IMG/VR virus record: IMGVR_UViG_3300049479_000104
Location: 1-32,365 of that record
Length of the DNA: 32,365 nt
Direction: 5' to 3' (one strand)
Source: a virus
Position 1 is the first letter of the stretch. Every line of letters begins with the position of its first letter. This document shows, piece after piece, positions 29,462 to 32,365 of the stretch. Both the position numbers and the translations under genes were made by a program. The notes below the pieces were generated by a model that did no database searches, was not told where the DNA came from, and worked only from the letters and a program-made list of their open reading frames with translations.

Positions 29462-31754
29462 TGCAGCCTCTTTTGCGCGGCGCTACACGTCAGAACTTGG
29501 CTGGTTTCTGGTTGCCATGCCGGCAGGCACAAAGGGTCCAACGTCTTTCGGCTGGCAACAGCCTGAGCGCGCAATCTCTGACCCGGCGAAGGCTGACGCA
29601 TATTTTACCGCCAACCCGTCGCACAACATGGGCCTGCTGCACGGCCCGTCCGGCACCTGCGCCCTTGATGTGGACAACGTGGCGCACACGCGCCTGATCT
29701 TTGAGGCATTGGGCATTGATTATGATGCAATCATTGCCTCCGCGCCTAAGATTGTCGGCCGCCCAGATCGTGGCAAGGTTCTATTCCGCGCACCTGAAGG
29801 CCTAAAAACGCACAAGATTAGCTGGCCGGTGCAAGGTGACCCCCGCCGCACAGAGGTGGTGTTTGAATTGCGCGCTGGGGCCGTGCAGGACGTGCTTCCG
29901 CCGTCTGTCCACCCAGACACTGGCAATCCCTACACCTGGGCCGGCCCGAGCGTCTTTGACGGCCTGCCTGAGATCCCCGCGCCGCTTCTTCTTCTCTGGA
30001 CTGAGTGGGATCGCTTCCGCCCCCAGCTTCAGCAAATTTGTCCTTGGGCGCCCACCAAAGAATTCCAACCACCCCGCAAGCCTCGCGCGCCCAGCGAGCG
30101 CACCAGCGTCATTGATGCCTTCAACGATGCCCATGACATGCACGAGTTGCTTGTGCGCTATGGCTACCGCCCAACAGCGCGCGGCCGCTATTTGTCGCCC
30201 AACAGCAAGAGCAAACTTGCCGGAGTTGTTCTCTTTGACGACGGTCGGGCTTACAGCCACCACGCTTCCGATCCGTTCGACAGCGCCCACACCTTCGACG
30301 CCTTTGAACTTTGGTCCTATTATGAGCATGGCGGCGACATCACCAAAGCCGTTAAGGACGCCGCAAACTTTCTCAACGTCTCGTCCGACCCGGTGCATGA
30401 TTACGAGCCTGAGAAGATCGAGCACGGCCGAAAGGTCGCAGCCCAAATCCTCGCCAAGCCAAAAGAAGCGGCCGGCCCCTTGTCTGACATCCCGGAGCAT
30501 CTGCTTGGTATTCCCGGCGTGCTGCAAGAGGCCGTCCACTATTACAACACCACCGCCCCGAAAGAGCAGCCGCAGTTTGCAGTGCAGGCCGCCCTTGCCT
30601 TCGGATCGGTCGTCATGGGCCGCCGCTGGGTCACCGACCAATCGAACATGTCCGGGCTTTACTTCGTCAACGTCGGAAAGTCGGCCGCCGGCAAGGAGCA
30701 CGCCAAGACTGTTCTTGAGCGCCTGCTTGAGGCGGCCAAGCTGGAACACCTGATTGGCCCGAGCGGTTACACCAGCGCCAGCGGTGTATTCTCTGCCCTC
30801 GTCTCGCAGCCCACGCACCTGAGCATCATAGACGAACTCGGCCGCGTCCTTCAGACGGCACAAGCCGCCGGCAACCACCACAAGACCGACGCCCAGACGA
30901 TCCTGATGGAGGTGTTCGGTCGCCAGACCAGCACGCTTCGCCCGCAAGGCTATTCAAAGATGGGCATCACCGAAAAGCAGGCAAAGGAACTCGACAAGGT
31001 GGTGCGTTGCCCAAGCCTAACTCTCATGAGCATGACAACGCCCAGCACGCTCTATGACAACTTGTCCAGCCGCTACGTCACGGACGGCTTTCTTGGCCGC
31101 TTTGTCATCGTGGAAAGCTACATCGGCCGGCAGCCGTCCCGCATCGTGCGCAGCATTGATCCGGGCGAGCGGCTTTGTGAGTGGGCGCAAGAGTGCGCGG
31201 CCGCGTCCGATGGAAACTTCGGGCCGGGAGAGACGTTCGACATCGCTCCGTCGCCAATCACAATTCCTTTCGCGCCAGAGTGCCATGACCTGCTTCGCGC
31301 CTGCGACATCGACCTCCTTCGCAAGATGGACGAGCATGAGCGGTATGGCTTGGAAGCTATGTTCGGCCGCACAAAAGAAATCGCACAGCGCCTTGCCCTT
31401 ATCGTCGCCAGATCGCGCCGCGAAGAACAGGTGAGCGCCACAAGCCTTGAATGGGCCATAGACTACGCGACCTTCTATTCAGGTCGCGCTGTGGCCGCGC
31501 TTCGCAAGTCCCTCGCTGACGGGCCGTTTGAAGCAGCGTGCAAGGCCGTCTTTGCCAAGATCGAGGCGGCCGGCCTTCGCGGGTGTACGGCCAGCGAGTT
31601 GTCAGAAAACGTCCGGTCCTTTGCGAACCTTGAGCCGCGCAAGCGGCAAGAGGTTTTGGATGCGCTGGTGCAGGACAAAGGCATTGCGTGTCGCAATGTG
31701 AACGAAGGCCAGAAGGGGCGGCCTCGCATGGCTTGGTTCGTTCCGGCCGAATAA
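29454..31754 (+). CDS. Bifunctional primase-polymerase with DUF3987-type helicase domain
   Basis: 766 residues from ATG 29454, overlapping the HTH gene. Residues 1-170: primase-polymerase (AEP type) with TSFGWQQPERA, NMGLLHGPSGTCALDVDN holding the catalytic D72-x-D74, TEVVFELRAG and DVLPPSVHP (His152). Residues about 235-305 carry a GYRPTARGRYLSPNSKSKLA element typical of primase-linked regions. From about 340 a DUF3987-like ATPase begins with Walker A VGKSAAGKE (K413), Walker B IIDE (457-460) and FLGRF as arginine-finger region. The last 80 residues form a winged helix. The protein can prime and unwind DNA, so it is likely the core replisome enzyme. Terminator follows within 25 nt. Confidence 0.88.
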   Translation: MSDAASFARRYTSELGWFLVAMPAGTKGPTSFGWQQPERAISDPAKADAYFTANPSHNMGLLHGPSGTCALDVDNVAHTRLIFEALGIDYDAIIASAPKIVGRPDRGKVLFRAPEGLKTHKISWPVQGDPRRTEVVFELRAGAVQDVLPPSVHPDTGNPYTWAGPSVFDGLPEIPAPLLLLWTEWDRFRPQLQQICPWAPTKEFQPPRKPRAPSERTSVIDAFNDAHDMHELLVRYGYRPTARGRYLSPNSKSKLAGVVLFDDGRAYSHHASDPFDSAHTFDAFELWSYYEHGGDITKAVKDAANFLNVSSDPVHDYEPEKIEHGRKVAAQILAKPKEAAGPLSDIPEHLLGIPGVLQEAVHYYNTTAPKEQPQFAVQAALAFGSVVMGRRWVTDQSNMSGLYFVNVGKSAAGKEHAKTVLERLLEAAKLEHLIGPSGYTSASGVFSALVSQPTHLSIIDELGRVLQTAQAAGNHHKTDAQTILMEVFGRQTSTLRPQGYSKMGITEKQAKELDKVVRCPSLTLMSMTTPSTLYDNLSSRYVTDGFLGRFVIVESYIGRQPSRIVRSIDPGERLCEWAQECAAASDGNFGPGETFDIAPSPITIPFAPECHDLLRACDIDLLRKMDEHERYGLEAMFGRTKEIAQRLALIVARSRREEQVSATSLEWAIDYATFYSGRAVAALRKSLADGPFEAACKAVFAKIEAAGLRGCTASELSENVRSFANLEPRKRQEVLDALVQDKGIACRNVNEGQKGRPRMAWFVPAE

Positions 31755-31755
31755 C

Positions 31756-31772
31756 TCGGACATTTATCCGGA
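31756..31772. promoter_or_regulatory. CGGA palindrome, degenerate copy
   Basis: TCGGACATTTATCCGGA, one base short of a perfect inverted repeat; it lies right after the primase stop. Related to the perfect sites at 31840 and 31978. Confidence 0.45.
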
Positions 31773-31778
31773 AGGCTT

Positions 31779-31808
31779 AATCAGGGCTTAAGGCCCTGAT
31801 TTTTTTTG
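31779..31808 (+). terminator. Strong rho-independent terminator after the primase gene
   Basis: AATCAGGGC (31779-31787), loop TTAAG, GCCCTGATT (31793-31801), then an uninterrupted T-run to 31807. Perfect stem and a long T-tract; the best terminator in this window. Confidence 0.93.
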
Positions 31809-31839
31809 ACTTTTTGATTTATCCCATTTCTTCCTATTA

Positions 31840-31855
31840 TTCGGACACATCCGAA
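31840..31855. promoter_or_regulatory. CGGA palindrome, perfect
   Basis: TTCGGA-CACA-TCCGAA, a perfect 6-bp inverted repeat with a 4-nt spacer, next to an AT-rich stretch (31801-31840). Confidence 0.65.
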
Positions 31856-31882
31856 CAGACAAGACACCACTAAGAACAGAAT

Positions 31883-31932
31883 GGGAGGGGGTGGGGGAAG
31901 AAGTGTATATATATACCCCCCATCCCCCCCCC
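31883..31932. repeat. G-tract / TATA / C-tract symmetrical block
   Basis: GGGAGGGGGTGGGGG (31883-31897), then an AAGAAGTG linker, TATATATATA-like alternating sequence (31905-31915) and a C-rich run (31916-31932) able to pair with the G-tract. It can form a hairpin, and the G-rich strand has three adjacent G-runs compatible with a G-quadruplex. Easily melted centre flanked by G/C blocks, as in many phage origins. Confidence 0.7.
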
Positions 31933-31977
31933 TTTACTATTCTCCTAAGAAAACAAGAGGTTAACGATTGCGATTTC

Positions 31978-31998
31978 TTCGGACAGGTGGTGTCCGAA
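31978..31998. promoter_or_regulatory. CGGA palindrome, long perfect copy
   Basis: TTCGGACA-(5 nt GGTGG)-TGTCCGAA, an 8-bp perfect inverted repeat. It sits over the -35 region of the promoter that would make the structured RNA at 32031, so a protein bound here could block or activate it. Confidence 0.7.
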
Positions 31999-32018
31999 TA
32001 ATTGGGAATAAATGCCGG

Positions 32019-32024
32019 GATAAT
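32019..32024 (+). promoter_or_regulatory. -10 box candidate for the structured RNA
   Basis: GATAAT, five of six matches to TATAAT, about seven nt before the start of the predicted RNA. The -35 (17 nt upstream) falls in the right arm of the 31978 palindrome and is poor in consensus, which would fit an activator- or repressor-controlled promoter. Confidence 0.4.
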
Positions 32025-32030
32025 CTGCTG

Positions 32031-32137
32031 TTGATCGGCAAGTAGTCTTCAGCTACACTCGCCCCACAACATCTCCCTGTTGGACTACGCCTGCCCAACT
32101 TAGCCCAGCCGCCCCTCCTCGGCTGGGCCTTTCTTTT
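32031..32137 (+). ncRNA. Candidate structured small RNA or leader ending in a terminator
   Basis: A 107-nt gene-free segment with nested pairing: GGCA (32037-32040) with TGCC (32092-32095), GTAGTC (32042-32047) with GACTAC (32083-32088), and inside it CAACA-6-TGTTG (32067-32082). GTAG can alternatively pair with CTAC at 32053-32056. It ends in the terminator at 32103-32137. No known RNA family recognised and not a tRNA. It could be a free sRNA or an attenuator leader for the ParB-domain gene that starts 70 nt after the terminator. Confidence 0.45.
32103..32137 (+). terminator. Rho-independent terminator upstream of the ParB-domain gene
   Basis: GCCCAGCCG (32103-32111) pairs with CGGCTGGGC (32120-32128) across an 8-nt C/T loop, followed by CTTTCTTTT. 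Perfect 9-bp GC-rich stem with a good T-rich tail. Confidence 0.85.
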
Positions 32138-32155
32138 GCCGCGAGCCTGCGCTAT

Positions 32156-32170
32156 GATGCAGGCTGCATC
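32156..32170. promoter_or_regulatory. Operator candidate GATGCA-GGC-TGCATC
   Basis: Perfect 6-bp inverted repeat, 3-nt spacer, 36 nt upstream of the ParB-domain ATG. A TATGAT -10 candidate (32153-32158) overlaps its left arm, so it may control that gene. Confidence 0.5.
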
Positions 32171-32206
32171 CACCGGGCAAACAGCACGAGAGCGAAGGGC
32201 GACAAC

Positions 32207-32365
32207 ATGACAAGCAAGCCAGAATTTCCGATCTATAAAACAGCCCCCGTCGCAGAACTGATCCCATACGCCCGCAACAGCCGCACTCACTCGCCGCAAC
32301 AGGTGGACAAGATCGCCGCCAGCATCCGAGAATTCGGCTTTCTCAACCCCATCATCGTGGACGGC
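32207..32365 (+). CDS. ParB N-terminal domain protein (partial; possibly ParB-methyltransferase)
   Basis: 53 codons from ATG 32207 to the window edge, with GAAGGG upstream. Sequence APVAELIPYARNSRTHSPQQ, VDKIAASIREFGFLNPIIVD matches the N-terminal ParB/Srx fold at its beginning (ELIPYARN-x-R-x-H and the A-x-S-I-x-E-F-G-F-x-N-P motif). In phages this N-terminus usually precedes a DNA-methyltransferase domain, giving a DNA-modification enzyme; it could also be a stand-alone ParB-like nuclease. The rest lies outside the window, so the second domain is unknown. Confidence 0.85.
   Translation, partial: MTSKPEFPIYKTAPVAELIPYARNSRTHSPQQVDKIAASIREFGFLNPIIVDG

Noticed and set aside
29802-30947. 381-codon minus-strand frame opposite the primase
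   Set aside because: Antisense shadow; the primase-helicase motifs are clear on plus.
32031-32137. tRNA gene in the last gap
   Set aside because: No acceptor stem/CCA or T-loop consensus; the pairing forms nested hairpins instead of a cloverleaf.

Overview
The window reads as part of the genome of a tailed bacteriophage, most likely a podovirus with a Salmonella-phage-SU10-like capsid module. The evidence is a SU10-type major capsid protein, a scaffold, a large portal protein, a SU10-type adaptor and a run of internal or ejection-type proteins, with no tape measure and no major tail tube. The DNA is GC-rich, and GTG/TTG starts and 4-nt stop/start overlaps are common. The protein types (DUF6378, DUF669 and DUF7173-like early genes, and a lysozyme with a C-terminal membrane domain) resemble those of phages of Rhodobacterales-type alphaproteobacteria. 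The host is inferred, not shown. No integrase, terminase, tRNA gene or CRISPR array is visible, so lifestyle cannot be decided from this window.

Layout. (1) 1-16840, all on +: a compact late block. It begins with small basic proteins and the adaptor, continues with tail fibre and receptor-binding candidates (Gp80-like protein, an Ala/Ser repeat protein, a fibre with an S74 chaperone, a C1q/TNF-like protein), then a nozzle-like protein, internal virion proteins including a FlgJ-like glucosaminidase, and ends with portal, scaffold and capsid. A UUCG-capped terminator follows the capsid gene. (2) 16842-18261: a lysis cassette of a membrane/coiled-coil protein, an endolysin with a membrane C-terminus, a small Cys protein and overlapping inner and outer spanin candidates. 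(3) 18251-19378: a calcineurin-like phosphoesterase, followed by a convergent HNH endonuclease. (4) 20183-23572, on -: about 15 tiny tightly overlapping early genes. (5) 23704-24176, on +: a small HTH regulator and a DUF6378 protein. (6) 24206-29188, on -: a DNA replication and recombination operon (VRR-NUC nuclease, Cys-rich mini-protein, SF2 helicase, Cas4/AddB-like Fe-S nuclease, DUF669 protein, Sak4-like ATPase, DUF7173-like protein). (7) 29285-31754, on +: a second HTH regulator and a primase-polymerase/helicase. (8) 31755-32206: a gene-free control region with three CGGA palindromes, a G-tract/TATA/C-tract block, a candidate promoter and a structured RNA ending in a terminator. (9) 32207-end: start of a ParB-domain gene.

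How it fits together. The two divergent gaps (23573-23703 and 29189-29284) each carry TTGCA/TGCAA inverted repeats and each sit beside a small HTH gene, which suggests one or both regulators control the two leftward operons. The leftward and rightward replication genes supply primase, helicase, annealing ATPase and nucleases. The region 31755-32206 is the best candidate for a replication origin and/or RNA-controlled switch. All functions come from motif and family recognition by eye; no database search was run.
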